64,000 nucleotides of DNA from Adiantum capillus-veneris (Eukaryota > Streptophyta > Polypodiopsida > Polypodiales > Pteridaceae), in the NCBI GenBank assembly GCA_014529385.2, contig CM043950.1, positions 70,368,935 through 70,432,934 on the forward strand. Reading direction: 5' to 3'. The notes under the pieces are model-generated. The model searched no databases. It saw nothing but the letters and a program-made list of their open reading frames with translations, and was not told the DNA's origin. This document shows positions 21,342 through 35,092 of this stretch, in pieces. A program made the position numbers and the translations under genes. Numbering within the stretch: position 1 is the stretch's first letter; the number at the start of each line of letters is the position of its first letter.

Positions 21342-21435
21342 CGCAGCCTGAGACTCATCTTTTGCACACGCTCAAGAGCTTGGTCTTGTGAGCTGAGCTC
21401 GAAAGCATGAGTCGGGAGTCGGATGAGTCGATTGC

Positions 21436-21442
<7 letters not shown>

Positions 21443-21515
<73 letters not shown>
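21443..21515. repeat. (AG)n microsatellite at the receptor-kinase breakpoint
   Basis: About 36 AG units, just upstream of the transmembrane segment of the kinase pseudogene. Confidence 0.95.
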
Positions 21516-21517
<2 letters not shown>

Positions 21518-21531
21518 ATGGCAGTGTTCGG

Positions 21532-22605
21532 TTGTTTGTAGATGCGTCCATAGTGGTTACTGCATTCGTTGCTCTGTGTGTTGTGGTAATTTTTGTGATG
21601 ATCTTTAGGGCGTTGAGGAAGATGACAGAAGACAGGGTCTTTGAAAGCACCCCACCTTCTCCCGAGACTAACCAAATATTCGGGAAGCTTGTTCTTTTTA
21701 GTAAGACTTTACCAGCCAAGTATGAAGATTGGGAAGTCGGTTCAAAAGCTCTTCTAGACAAGGATTGTGTCGTTGGTAGTGGTACTCTTGGAACGGTTTA
21801 CAAGGCAACCTTTGAGGCAGGAGTATCCATGGCTGTAAAGAAACTTGAAACATTGGGAAGAATCAAGAACTCAGAAGAGTTCGAAGAAGAGATTGGACGC
21901 CTTGCCAATGTGAGACATCCTAATGTTGTTGCTATGCAAGGTTACTTCTAGTCTCCAACGATGCAGCTCATCCTTTCTAATTATATTGCCAATGGAAGTT
22001 TATACGACCATTTGCATCAGCAATATGCAGGTTATGGGCAATTGACACGGAAGCGGCGGTTCGATATCGCCTTAGGAACTGCAAGGGGTCCTACATATCT
22101 TCATCATGACTGCAGGCCCCAGGTTTTACATTTGGATTTGAAGTCATCAAATATTCTTTTGGACCATAATTTTCTGCCACATTTATCTGACTATGGGCTC
22201 TCAAAGCTTTCCCCAGTGCTGCTTGATACTTATGTTACAAGTCGGAGGTTTCATTCAGCTTTGGGATATGTGGCTCCAGAAGTAGCTTGTCAAAGTATAC
22301 GCCTAAGTGAGAAATGTGACGTCTTCAGTTTTGGTGTTGTCTTGCTAGAGCTTGCAACTGGCAGACATCGTGTGGAAAATGCTGAAGCAGATTGCATTCT
22401 ACTGTGCGATGCTGTGAGATCGGCCCTTGAACGGGGACGGGGGCCTACTTGCATTGACCCAAACCTAGGACCTGCTGCTCAGCTTGATGTTATGCAGGTG
22501 TTGAAGTTGGGTCTTGTTTGCACGTCTCAAACGCCTTCCAAAAGACCAAGCATGGTTGAAGTGGTGCAGGTACTCGAGTCCATACCGTCTGGCAATGATA
22601 TGTGA
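21532..22605 (+). pseudogene. LRR receptor-like kinase pseudogene (At1g12460/At1g62950 type), ectodomain lost
   Basis: Intact members are plasma-membrane receptors with about 20 leucine-rich repeats outside and a kinase inside. Here the reading opens with a transmembrane helix (DASIVVTAFVALCVVVIF, about 21541-21594) and the subfamily's juxtamembrane signature (GKLVLFSKTLPAKYEDWE). The kinase domain follows: glycine loop GSGTLGTVYKA, VAIK-type Lys in MAVKKLE, catalytic loop HLDLKSSN, DYG in place of DFG (as in close relatives), APE, and DVFSFGVVLLEL. It ends at TGA 22603-22605 with the family's MVEVVQVLESI tail. A TAG at 21949-21951, where relatives have an aromatic residue, splits the kinase; the frame is unchanged on both sides. 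No Met precedes the transmembrane helix in this frame, and no LRR sequence is found upstream. Confidence 0.9.
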
Positions 22606-24112
<1,507 letters not shown>

Positions 24113-24582
24113 CACATACTTTTTGTGAATGTGGCTCGAGCTAGAGATCCAATCTAGAAGTTGTTCATAGGCAGCATCTGCCCCAATAGGATAGCCCAAG
24201 TGACGTAAAAATGGCACAACAAGACCTTGCCAAGCAAGTCCTCACATAACAGTCTTGCGATAAAGAAGCTGTAGAGCATGAAGCCATCCCCTTGTAAAGG
24301 TTGGCCATGTTGACTTGAAGAAACAAAAATGAATCATCAAACAAAAACACATACTTTTTGTGAATGTGGGTCGAGCTTGAGATCCAATCTAGAAGTTGTT
24401 CATAGGCAGCATCCGCCCCAATAGAATAGCCCAAGTGACGTAAAAATGGCACAACAAGACCTTGCCAAGCAAGTCCTCACATAACAGTCTTGCGATAAAG
24501 AAGTTGTAGAGCATGAAGCCATCCCCTTGTAAAGGTTTGTCATGTTGGCTTGAAGAAACAAAAATGAATCATCAAACAATGC
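24113..24582. repeat. Tandem duplication, unit 235 bp
   Basis: 24113-24347 and 24348-24582 match with only a few substitutions. Each unit carries a minus-strand reading around PFLRHLGYSIGADAAYEQLLDWIS that I do not recognise. Confidence 0.9.
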
Positions 24583-24632
24583 TTGACCACTAGTCAATTG
24601 GGTGATTAAAGTATCTCAGAGTGAGTAAGTCC

Positions 24633-24680
<48 letters not shown>
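24633..24680. repeat. (GA)n microsatellite
   Basis: About 24 GA units, the first of two tracts separated by about 110 bp of CCTTACC-rich sequence. Confidence 0.95.
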
Positions 24681-24682
<2 letters not shown>

Positions 24683-24788
24683 ATGGTGCCGAGAGTCGAG
24701 ACTGTGTGGTGATGTGTACCTTACCTTCCTTCTACTGGCTGTGTACCTTACCTTTCTCCTTACCTTCCTCCTGCAGACCCTTGATTAC

Positions 24789-24790
<2 letters not shown>

Positions 24791-24870
<80 letters not shown>
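24791..24870. repeat. (GA)n microsatellite
   Basis: 40 GA units; the flanking CATGGTGCC/CGTGGTGCC after each of the two tracts suggests a local duplication. Confidence 0.95.
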
Positions 24871-24872
<2 letters not shown>

Positions 24873-26227
24873 GTGGTGCCTACATGAGAGAAAGAGAGAG
24901 AGACTATTGCTGGTCAAGAAAAATCATTTTTCCAAACAAGCAAAATTACTTTCCTTGAGTTTGCCAAGAGGAAATTTTGTAAAATTAGGAGTACTTTTTT
25001 GGATTTTTAGACTATTTTTCTCTATTTTGGGTCGAAATTTCTCCTCTTTCCCTTGCACTCAATCGGCATTTTTGAAATTCGAAACAACACGATATTGACG
25101 TGACACATTCCAATGCCCCCCTCTTCCTCCTCCTTGACAACACCTTCACAAATCCTTTCATTGGCAGGCCCTCGTGATCCCTCACCTTGTTTTTTTTTTT
25201 TTTTTTTTTTTGGGGGGGGGGGGGGGGGGACGGCTTTTTGAAGTCTTATGTGACCTCAGAGATGTATCGAAGAGTCCTAGGAACGATCTACAGAGACCTG
25301 GGAGATTTTGACCGACGAATCACAAAAAAAATATGAAGAGACCCTCAAGACGTGTTGCTCACATGGAAACTAAGACGACCAATCTATTGTACTTAAGTGA
25401 CATAGAGCATATACGATTCTCCCCTTCTTATTCACATACAAACACCCTCAAGGAGGGAGAATCTTTAATGTCAAGGGAACAATACTAACAGTCCTTGTGT
25501 GTCTGTGTGTGTAAGAGAGAGCGAGACAGGCAGAGAGAGAGAGAGAGATGCTTTGTTGCTAGCCAAAGTTGGCATGGAGCTGCTGCCTTAATAGGAGCTG
25601 CGCCTTTGCTACTTTAGCTAACTCCACCCTAGCATTTGCCATCAGTTTGTGTCTCCTCACGCTTCATCTTGTAGGCACGTGTTGTTTTTGGCAATCAATG
25701 GTCTAAGATTGCCTCTTTTCTTTTCTATTATGGCAATGAACAAAAAACATAGAAAAAACAAACAGTTAAATGACACCCTTAGAACATGAGGCCAAGATTT
25801 TCAGTGAAAATGACCATCCAATTCCTTGAGGAGGCAAGAATGTAGATTGGCTAGGGTGAGATAACTCTTGGAATTGATTTGATTACCATTCATTGCCTAC
25901 TCCTTTGTTCCATATTTTGAATGAAGGTCCACATACTATGAAATTGCACAACACCACATCCAAACTTTAGAAGAAGCAAAACAAGAAATTCACAAAGCAC
26001 AAAAGTCTTATGTTAAGCATACAAACAAAACGAGGATTGGAGTTCTATCCCCCTTTCAAAGCCAATGGATCCCTCGGAAACTCCATTAGAGCAATGATTT
26101 AGAAGTTACGCTTTTGGATCTTTGATTTCTCTCTACTTATATAAATCGTCATCCTTCCTTTCTCAACTTCTAAGATTGCTTATATGTCTACCTTACTTTT
26201 ATTTCTCTCGTAAAGTTAAAGCAATTC
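24871..26227. other. No gene seen
   Basis: Non-coding sequence left of element E6, with a T22G18 homopolymer junction at 25190-25229 and short GT/GA tracts near 25497-25550. Confidence 0.5.
25190..25229. repeat. Adjoining homopolymers T22 and G18
   Basis: 22 thymines are followed directly by 18 guanines. The length of either run may be affected by sequencing or assembly. Confidence 0.8.
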
Positions 26228-26557
26228 TATAATGGAATTGATATTTTGTTATTACTTGCAGATGACATGTGGAAAATGGATAGCTGCTCTATGAAATGTG
26301 CAAAGATTGCACCCAGTGTTTGTGTTATTCTTCTCTCCTCTCCACTCTTCTCTCTTGCCATGCTGGCATAGCACTCCGCTCTAGGAGATGCGCCTGCACA
26401 CACTCTCTTACTCTCTTCCGCTCTCTTTCCCTCTGTTCATGTATAGCGATGATTATGGTGCACAAGTTATTTGTCAAGTGTATAGTTTTGTCGATTATGG
26501 CTTGCAATATGTTGTTTTTGCTATTTTACAGGGCCTTTCGTGCCTTCGTTTGTAGCA
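26228..26557 (+). repeat. E6 5' LTR, 330 bp with internal deletion
   Basis: Matches 36463-36949. It starts TATAATGG (TGTAATGG in the partner) and ends TTTGTAGCA. The block between GTGCAAA and GATTGCACCCAGTG in the partner (about 36540-36690) is absent. Confidence 0.75.
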
Positions 26558-26558
26558 A

Positions 26559-26570
26559 TGGTATCAGAGC
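26559..26570 (+). other. E6 primer-binding site (initiator-Met tRNA)
   Basis: Exact TGGTATCAGAGC one base after the LTR end. Confidence 0.9.
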
Positions 26571-28610
26571 TATGGCTATGATCTCTAGCTTGCGACAATC
26601 CAGGCTATGGAGATTACCACCATCATAGATAAGTTATGCTTCTCGTGTACATAATTGTCCTCATTTGGTATTATGCACAAGTGATTCTTAATCTCATAAG
26701 ATTGCAAGCATGTTTGGATTGTTGATGGTTTATGGATTCTCATGATTGATTGAAAATTTGTTTAATTTTTACAATTCACTATATGAAGCTATGTATGGGG
26801 GAGCGTATGGAAATTGTGTGTCTTGTTGCATATGTCTATATAAATAGCTAGCTAGTAGTATAGATATATAGATACGAGAGATGAGCATACCTACAGGGAA
26901 GATTGTATGCCTGCATATTTATGTAGGTGTACTAATTATTAAATACAAGCAATGAGAAGAGATTAACGATTGTAGATATAGAGAAAGGGATCATACTATA
27001 TGAATAGCGATCTAATAGATCATTAAGAAGACGGTGATGTAGTAGGAGATGTAGGAAACCGAGCCCTTCATGGTCTAGGAAAATTCAATCATGAGGGAAA
27101 TTGAATGGAAGGAAAAAGCTCCAAGACCTCTCTATCCAGAACGCCTTCAAAACTTAGAAGAAGGAAGAATAAGAAAAATCCCAAGAGACCTCGGCACTCT
27201 TTTTTATGAATCATGTACTCAAAACACCCCTTTCTGTAGAGGAAATTGAGATACCACACTTGCTCATTACGACTCAAACATACAATGTCAATAAATATTA
27301 TAGCTTCAAGAGGTGGGAAACAAGCCCACAGAGATCACATAGGTAGTGAGAGGAGGGAGACGTAATAGAAGCAGAAGAGGAACCAGCATCGCAAAATAAT
27401 CCCAAGGAACAGCTAGAAAAAAAATTGTTGTATGTAGACTGCAATATTTTTCAGAGTCGTCGACCAACATCCTCAGTTCCCCATCCCATCAATGTCCACC
27501 AACTAGCAACATCAACGCTACCCCTTGATGTTCGGTAGCGACATCACCAACACACATTGTCCTAGTTCAGCACCATAATAACAGCACGCCAGACGGCATC
27601 ACCATCTAGGCAAGAACCAACCCCTGCATGGCAGCCGCAACCCATCTCCCGTTATCTGTCACCAACCACTCCCTTTTTTACCGACACTAGTAGCCTCCGG
27701 CACACACATGCTCCCTTTGTTCTCACTCGCTCACACACTTTTGCACCCTACTCACTCATGGTACGCCCTAGCTCTTTGCAACAATCTTCAATACGAGAGC
27801 TCGTCACTGAATTAAGCCTTCTCAATTCACCTGTATTTCTGGACAGCTTGTTGGTGATTTTACAAGAGACAATAAGTTCTCTTGTTTTATCTTCAGTTTT
27901 ATGCTAAGATAAGATCAAAAACTGTTGGATGTAATGCGATGTTTCTAGAGCGAGTGTTAATCTCACAACAAGGTCAAATGATGACGTCCACTAGACCTAC
28001 AACGACATGCACTGATTACCGTCACTAAGCGGCTGCTCACTCTCATAGACCTCCCACCACTTGCATGGCAGCACTAGTAACACCCAGTATACGCATTCCA
28101 ACAATACCATCCCCCCCCTCCCACATGACAAGTTGCCTCACACGGTGTAAACTGCTTACCCACGGTTGTCCTCACTTTTTCGAGCCACACATCCAGTACA
28201 TAGCCAGTTCAACTACCTATTACGTTGCACTACACATGCAAACATTGCATGTAGCTCGTTGTAGACATCTCTTTTTCTCGCTCACTCCCTCCCTCACTCA
28301 CATCGGTTATGCCCCAGCTAGAATCCACAAATTTTCCCCCAATCCGCAAGCTGCAAACATGCAACAATCGTGCATGGCTCATTTGATCTCACTCCCTGGT
28401 TACCATCCAACCCTCCAATCCATCATGAGACAGTGGCATGCATATTGCATGCACTCATAGCCACCCACGGCCTAGCAGCTAGCAACTACCATCATTTTTA
28501 TTTTTATTTTGTCTCTCTTTCAATAACCACCGCACCAGCTGCAATACACACCATCATCCATAGACTCAACTCTCTCTTTTACTCCCTAACTCCTCGAACT
28601 CCATGCAAAG

Positions 28611-28690
<80 letters not shown>

Positions 28691-29413
28691 CTACACAAGT
28701 GGACATTGACGAAGCTCTACATCAACCACTGTAATACTTTCTCGGACATCGCCAACGCTAGCCGTCTCAAACATTGATGTTCATTTTACCATTTATTTTA
28801 CTTCATTTTATTTTGTACCCAGAAACTTAAGAAGCATGGAAGACGTGCCCACTTAATTGCATCTTCCTCTTATGATGCTCAACCTCATAACCATCAATCA
28901 AGCTTTAATTGATCTAAAAGTTATTTATTAAGTACTAGATTTTTGGAATACACTTTGGAAGATTCTAACTTGTATAGCTCCTCATAACAATTGCGAGATA
29001 CCTAGTGCAAATTGCCCCAAAAAAAAAAAAGATTTCAACCGAGACAGGTAGTGAGTGATGTAGGTGTTGTAATTTTGATATTCTTTTTCAGCTTACTCTT
29101 TGACTAACTAGAATTCTACAATTCGGAGTGAGTGCAACTTGTTAATATGGGCCCATCTATGGTGTGCATATATCTAGCCATCTCTACCTTACATCTCAAT
29201 TCTGATCATCTACTTATCCTTCCTCAATTTCACACATGGGCCATGTTTTCTTTCAGTTATCACACGTACATTGGCACTTTATTCACAATTTTAAGTTACA
29301 ATTTTCTTTGTCATTGGCATATATTCATCTAAATGTTGTATTCAATGTTTTGCAAACATTTGTTGCTGCGAGATATCTAAATTGTTGATTTTTTTTTCTT
29401 TTTAAGTAGATAG
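26571..29413. other. E6 interior, left part: no coding sequence recognised
   Basis: No gag or pol motif on either strand. A C/T-rich stretch occupies about 27460-28600, and a CT tract lies at 28613-28685. Confidence 0.55.
28613..28685. repeat. (TC)n microsatellite
   Basis: About 36 TC units inside E6. Confidence 0.95.
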
Positions 29414-29497
29414 TGTTAGGAAATAAGACGTAGCTAAATAGATAATTGAGTAGATTACTTAATGGAGAGAGACAGATTTATATACACGAGATTATAG

Positions 29498-29556
<59 letters not shown>

Positions 29557-30261
29557 CACGATATACGTGGTTCACCCAATGTGGGCTACGTCCACGGGAA
29601 AGCAGCCACTCAATGGCTTTAGTACTTCAAAACAAGAAGTAGTTTACAAAGGGATTATACCCTTAATGGAGCTCCCGCCTTGCTTCACTCTCACCACCTC
29701 ACACTCACCTTGTTGCATCAACTTCACACTATGAAATGTGTGTAGAAATGGCCTCCTTTTATAGGCCAAAAGGACTGCCCTCTCTTATGAGAGACAGCCA
29801 TGTGTAGCCGCCCTTGTGCGAATAAGTCCAAATCGGACCCTCCAATCCGTCCATGTGTGGCCGCCCTTGAGAAGACAAGTCCACTTTTGAATTCGGCCAC
29901 CGGCCATTGACTTCCGACCATCGGCCACTGGCCATTGACTTCCGACCACCGGCCATCGGCCATTGACTACCGGCCACCGGCCATTGGCCATTGACTACCG
30001 GCCACCGGCCAACCGACCGGTTGTTTTCCGACCACTTTTCGGGCGCCGTCCGGCCATAATATTCCGGCGGAAAAAAAAAGTCTCGGGGGCCTTCGCCCCC
30101 GAGGCCTTTAAAGTTGCCCCTGATTCTTGTCCGTAAAAATTTTGGTTTCCGGTGAGTGATTTTCCTTCACGCACGATGGATTCTCCTCATAATGGGGGCC
30201 TTACAAATGTGCGCTTTTACCACATAAAATTACAAGGGTAAATCAGGCTCCATACTTAACA
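29414..30261 (-). repeat. E7 3' LTR, 848 bp
   Basis: TGTTAGG to CTTAACA. Contains an expanded (AG)n tract (about 29499-29552), a minus-strand TATA box (CTATAAAAGG, near 29756-29766), and tandem GGCCATTGACTACCGGCCACC-like units (about 29888-30018) rich in GGCCGG. Confidence 0.95.
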
Positions 30262-30272
30262 ATCTCCCACTT
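30262..30272 (-). other. E7 polypurine tract
   Basis: Minus strand AAGTGGGAGAT, the usual copia form, next to the 3' LTR. Confidence 0.9.
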
Positions 30273-30321
30273 GGAGACTGATCTCCAAACCAAACCTGTG
30301 ACTGCTTTCCATTCTGGCTTC

Positions 30322-33300
30322 TTATCCCTGAATGTCGATTGAAAATGAGCAAAAGCTCAACTTCTCCTTGTTGACCACCTTTGTAAACATGTCTGCAGGA
30401 TTTTCACTTGTATGCACCTTTCCTAGCTTTAGTTGTCCCTCTTCCAAAAGAGTGCATATGAAGTGATATCTCACCTCAATGTGCTTTGTTCTTGAATGAA
30501 AGGCTGAGTTCTTCGCAAGATGGATAGCGCTTTGGCTATCACTGTACAAGACACAATTGTCTTGTTTGAATCCAAGCTCTTCTAAGAATCTGTGAAGCCA
30601 CAGAATTTCTTTGCTTGCCTCCGTCATTGCTACATACTCTGCTTCCGTGGTAGAAAGTGAAACCACTTTCTGCAGCTTTGAAGCCCAGCTTACTGCTGTA
30701 CCTCCAACCGTGAACACATAGCCAGTAGTGCTCCTTCAAGTATCTTTGTCACCTGCCATATCTGCATCAGCATACCCTTCTAGAAAAATATCAGTTCCTC
30801 CAAAATACAAAGCATTTGTTGTTGTCCCTTTTAGATACCTAAGTATCCACTTCACAGCTTGCCAATGCTCTTTACCTGGGTTGTCCATGAACCTACTCAC
30901 AACTCCCACTGCATGTGCAATGTCTGGCCTTGTCCAGACCATAGCATACATTAGAGAACCTACCGCTGCAGCATATGGAACTTTAGACATATAGGCTATC
31001 TCCTCTTGTGTCTTTGGACGCATATCCTTCGTTAGTTTAAAATGACCAGCCAAAGGTGTAGAAACTGGTTTTGCATTTTGCATTGCAAACCTTTCTAGTA
31101 CCTTCTTGATGTAATCTTCTTGAGATAGCTTTATTGTCTTCTTCGTCCTGTCCCTTGATATTTTCATACCAAGTATCCTCTTTGCAGCACCTAAATCTTT
31201 CATTGAAAAAGATTTGGACAGCTCCTCTTTTAGGTCTTTGATGTCCTGCATGTTAGCACTTGCAATCAACATGTCATCAACATACAACATTAGGATGATG
31301 AATTTCCCATCTCCCAAATTCTCCGTGTAGACGCAGTGATCCGAGTTACATCTTGTGAATCCGTGATCCAACATCCATCGATCAAACTTCAAGTACCATT
31401 GTCTCGATGCTTGCTTTAAACCATACAAGCTCTTCTTTAATCTACAAACCATTTTCTCCTTACCTTTTACTTCATACCCCTTTGGTTGAAGCATGTAGAT
31501 TTCCTCCTCTAAGTCACCGTGAGGGAATGCCGTATTTACATCCATTTGCTCGAGATTTAGATCATAAGCAGCCACAAGGCTTAAGACAAGCCTAATTGAG
31601 TTCATTTTTACAACAAGATAAAATATTTCATTGAAGTCAATACCTTTCTTTTGAGAAAAACCTTTTACCACAAGCTTAGACTTGTACCTTTTCTTCCCAC
31701 CTTCTTCTTCCTTTAGCTTGCACACCCATTTGTTTTGAAGTGCCCGCTTACCTTTAGGCAAGTCAACCAACTCCCATGTTTGGTTGCGATGTAGTGAGTC
31801 CATCTCCACTTGCATGCTCTTCGTCCATTCTTCTTTGGATTCATGTTGCATAGCTTCTTCATATGATTCCGGCTCTCCAGAATCTGAGATCAAGAGATGG
31901 TTGAAGGAAGGAACAAACCTTTCTGGAGGTCTACTTGCTCTTGTAGATCTTCGGGGAATAGGTTGAGGCTCCTCATTTGGTTGACGTTGTTGCACATTGT
32001 CACCGTTTGCAGTCCTTGAGTCTTCACCATCCTCAAGCTCCATGTACTCATCACCTGTTTCTTTTGTTTGTTTCCTTTCCAAGTAATCTTTGTACATATT
32101 TTGTTCGTTAAAAATTACATCCCTACTCCTTAAGATTTTACCATCTTCAGGATTCCATAGGCGATACCCAAAGTCTCCTTCTCCATAGCCAATGAAGAAA
32201 CACTTTTTGGACTTTGCATCTAACTTTGATCTTAGGCTTCTATCTATGTGCATGAAAGCCTCACACCCAAACACTTTGAGAAATGCATAATTCACCGGTT
32301 TACCTGTCCATGCCTCTTCTGGAACTCCCCCATCCAATGCCATTGAGGGTGATCGATTGATTAAGTACACAAACGTACTTAGAGCTTCCGCCCAAAGCTC
32401 AAGCGGTAGGCCTGCATGTAGCCGCATGCTTCGTGCTCGTTCCATGATTGTCCTGTTCATCCTTTCCGAAATCCCATTTTGTTGAGGTGTCCTTGGGGTT
32501 GTCCTTTGCCTCCGAATGCCATTGCTAGCACAAAAGCTTTCAAAAGCTTGGCTGCAATATTCGCCTCCATTGTCGGATATGAGGCATTTAACCTTGGTAC
32601 CTGTTTCATTCTCCACAAAGGCTTTCCACCTTTGAAATATGGAAAATACATCGGATTTATTCTTCATGACATAAACCCATGTTTTTCTAGTCGCATCGTC
32701 TATGAATGTTACATAGTACAATGAGCCACCAAGTGATGGTGTACTTGCAGGACCCCAAACATTAGAATGAACCAACTCAAGTTTTTTATTCTTTCTTTCA
32801 TTTCCTGATTTTTGAAATTTTACCCTCTTTTGTTTACCATAAACACAATCTTCACAGAACTCTAAGTCCACTTCTTTCAAACCTGGTAGAAGCTTCTTTG
32901 TTTGAAGGATTTGCATTCCTTTGGCACTCATATGCCCAAGTCGGTAGTGCCACACCGCACTGTCAACTTCTGTAGTTGCTGCACAAGCTGAAGGTTGCGT
33001 GCTAACAGTACACAAGTAAAGTGTACCGACTTTTTCACCCTTGGCAACCACCAAAGATCCCTTTGAGATCTTCCACCATTTGTTTCCGAATGCAATGTTG
33101 TGACCTTCATCGTCCAATTGTCCTGTAGAGATCAAATTTTTGCGAAGAGAAGGAACATGCCTAACATCTTTAAGCTTCCATTGATTTCCGTTAGTAGTTT
33201 TGACGGAAACTGTACCTTTGCCGACAATCTCACAAGCTTCATCATCTCCCAAGTATACATACCCAAAATTACCTTTGGTGTAGTCTTGGAAATGTTGCTT

Positions 33301-34204
33301 GTGTGGTGTCGCATGGAATGAAGCCCCGGAATCTACTATCCAAGAATTAGACACATTGTCTAATGAGAGAATTAGAGCATCTTGCTCTAATTTACCTGCC
33401 ACATTGGCCTCCGATGTTGGCTTGTTGTCTTGAGACTCTGTCTCCTTCTTCTTCTTGGACCAGCAATCCTTTTTGACGTGGCCCTTCTTACCGCAGTTCC
33501 AACATTCAAGAACTGACTTTGTGCGTGACTTGCTCCGCCTTGAGCGATCACGACCCTTTTGGTTTTTGAACCTCTCCTTAAGCCTTCCTCTTGTTTCCAC
33601 TGATAGTGCAGCACTTGATGATTCTCCTGTGCTTCTCCTTCGCATTTCCTCGCTTAGGAAAAGACCCACAACATCATCAAACTTAAGAGTATTTGTGCCA
33701 GAGATAGAATTACTTACAGCCATCACAAGGCTGTCCCAACTATCCGGTAGAGATGATAGTATAAGGAGAGCTCGCACTTCGTCATCGAAATTGATTTTCA
33801 CTGATCGAAGTTGACTTATGTTTGAGTTAAAGTCATTTAGGTGTTCTGCAACTGAACCATTCTCTACCATCTTTAGATTGAACAAGCGCTTCATAAGAAA
33901 TACCTTATTGGATGCCGATGGTTTCTCGTAGAAGTCGTCAAGTGACTTCATCAAGTCCTCCGTGGTCTTCATCTCCGAAACATTGAAGGCCACCGTTGAC
34001 GCCAAGCTTAACCGGATTGTTCCCAGTGCCTTTCGATCAAGGACAATCCATGCTTCATCTGCCATTGTTGCGGGCTTCTTCGCAAGACCGCCTAGTGGCA
34101 AATAGAGGTCCTTCTGGTAGAGATAGTCTTCAATCTGCATCTTCCAATGTTGGGTAGTTTTTGCCGTTGAACTTCTCAATCTTGAGCTTCCCTTCCTCCG
34201 CCAT
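30322..34204 (-). pseudogene. E7 copia polyprotein: gag, protease, integrase, reverse transcriptase, RNase H
   Basis: The native start is the ATG at 34204 (MAEEGKLKIEKF). One extra base near 34155 shifts the frame, after which about 1150 codons run open (34179-30736). Domains in order: gag (QHWKMQIEDYLYQ); zinc knuckle CWNCGKKGHVKKDC (33468-33510); protease WIVDSGASFH (about 33313-33345); integrase zinc domain (GHMSAKGM, CEDC); integrase core with SDNGGEY and PQQNGISERMNR; reverse transcriptase with LYVDDML (about 31268-31290); RNase H with YADADMAGD, then STTEAEYVA and [11 protein letters not shown]. The first integrase Asp is Asn (HSNVWGP, codon 32761-32763). A TGA at 30736-30738 cuts RNase H; CGA to TGA by cytosine deamination is the simplest origin. 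Everything else of the element's protein set is present. Confidence 0.95.
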
Positions 34205-34263
34205 AACTCCCACTCAATTCAAGGAATCCTTTCCTTGAGATAATTTAGCTACGAGCAAACCTT

Positions 34264-34275
34264 GCTCTGATACCA
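34264..34275 (-). other. E7 primer-binding site (initiator-Met tRNA)
   Basis: Exact GCTCTGATACCA, two bases inside the 5' LTR. Confidence 0.92.
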
Positions 34276-34277
34276 GT

Positions 34278-35087
34278 TGTTAGGAAATAAGACGTAGCTA
34301 AATAGATAATTGAGTAGATTACTTAATGGAGAGAGACAAATTTATATACACGAGATTATAGAGTAGAGAGAGAGAGAGAGAGAGAGTACACACGATATAC
34401 GTGGTTCACCCAATGTGGGCTACGTCCACGGGAAAGCAGCCACTCAATGGCTTTAGTACTTCAAAACAAGAAGTAGTTTACAAAGGGATTATACCCTTAA
34501 TGGAGCTCCCGCCTTGCTTCACTCTCACCACCTCACACTCACCTTGTTGCATGAACTTCACACTATGAAATGTGTGTAGAAATGGCCTCCTTTTATAGGC
34601 CAAAAGGGCTGCCCTCTCTTATGAGAGACAGCCATGTGTAGCCGCCCTTGTGCGAATAAGTCCAAATCGGACCCTCCAATCCGCCCATGTGTGGCCACCC
34701 TTGAGAAGACAAGTCCGCTTTTGAATTCGTCCACCGGCCACCGGCCATTGACTACCGGCCACCGGCCATCGGCCATTGACTACCGGCCATCGGCCATTGA
34801 CTACCGGCCACCGGCCATTGGCCATTGACTACCGGCCAACCGACCGGTTGTTTTCCGACCACTTTCCGGCCGCCTTCCGGCCATAATATTCCAACGAAAC
34901 AAAAAGTCTCGTGGGCCTCCGCCCCCGAGGCCTTTAAAGTTGCCCCTGATTCTTGTCCGTAAAAATTTTGGTTTCCGGTGAGTGATTTTCCTTCACGCAC
35001 GATGGCTTCTCCTCATAATGGGGGCCTTACAAATGTGCGCTTTTACCACATAAAATTACAAGGGTAAATCAGGCTCCATACTTAACA
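34278..35087 (-). repeat. E7 5' LTR, 810 bp
   Basis: Direct repeat of 29414-30261. Most of the length difference comes from a shorter (AG)n tract (about 34364-34387) and fewer GGCCATTGACTACCGGCC units (34736-34836). Confidence 0.95.
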
Positions 35088-35092
35088 GATAG

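Larger units (their letters stand above)
29414..35087 (-). mobile_element. E7: nearly intact Ty1/copia element nested in E6
   Basis: 5674 bp with target duplications GATAG at 29409-29413 and 35088-35092. In minus order: LTR, tRNA-Met primer site, one gag-protease-integrase-reverse transcriptase-RNase H reading, polypurine tract, LTR. The two LTRs differ at only a few scattered bases plus GA-tract length, so this is the youngest-looking insertion here. It is disabled by a single-base frameshift near the start of gag, a nonsense codon in RNase H and a substitution in the integrase active site. Confidence 0.96.

Noticed and set aside
21518-21541. ATG at 21518 as start of the kinase
   Set aside because: It is in a different frame and meets a stop codon after seven codons.
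29724-29991. Trp/Pro-rich short frames with repeated SQWPVA-like units
   Set aside because: They translate the tandem GGCC-rich units of the E7 LTR; both LTRs and several frames show them, so they are not genes.
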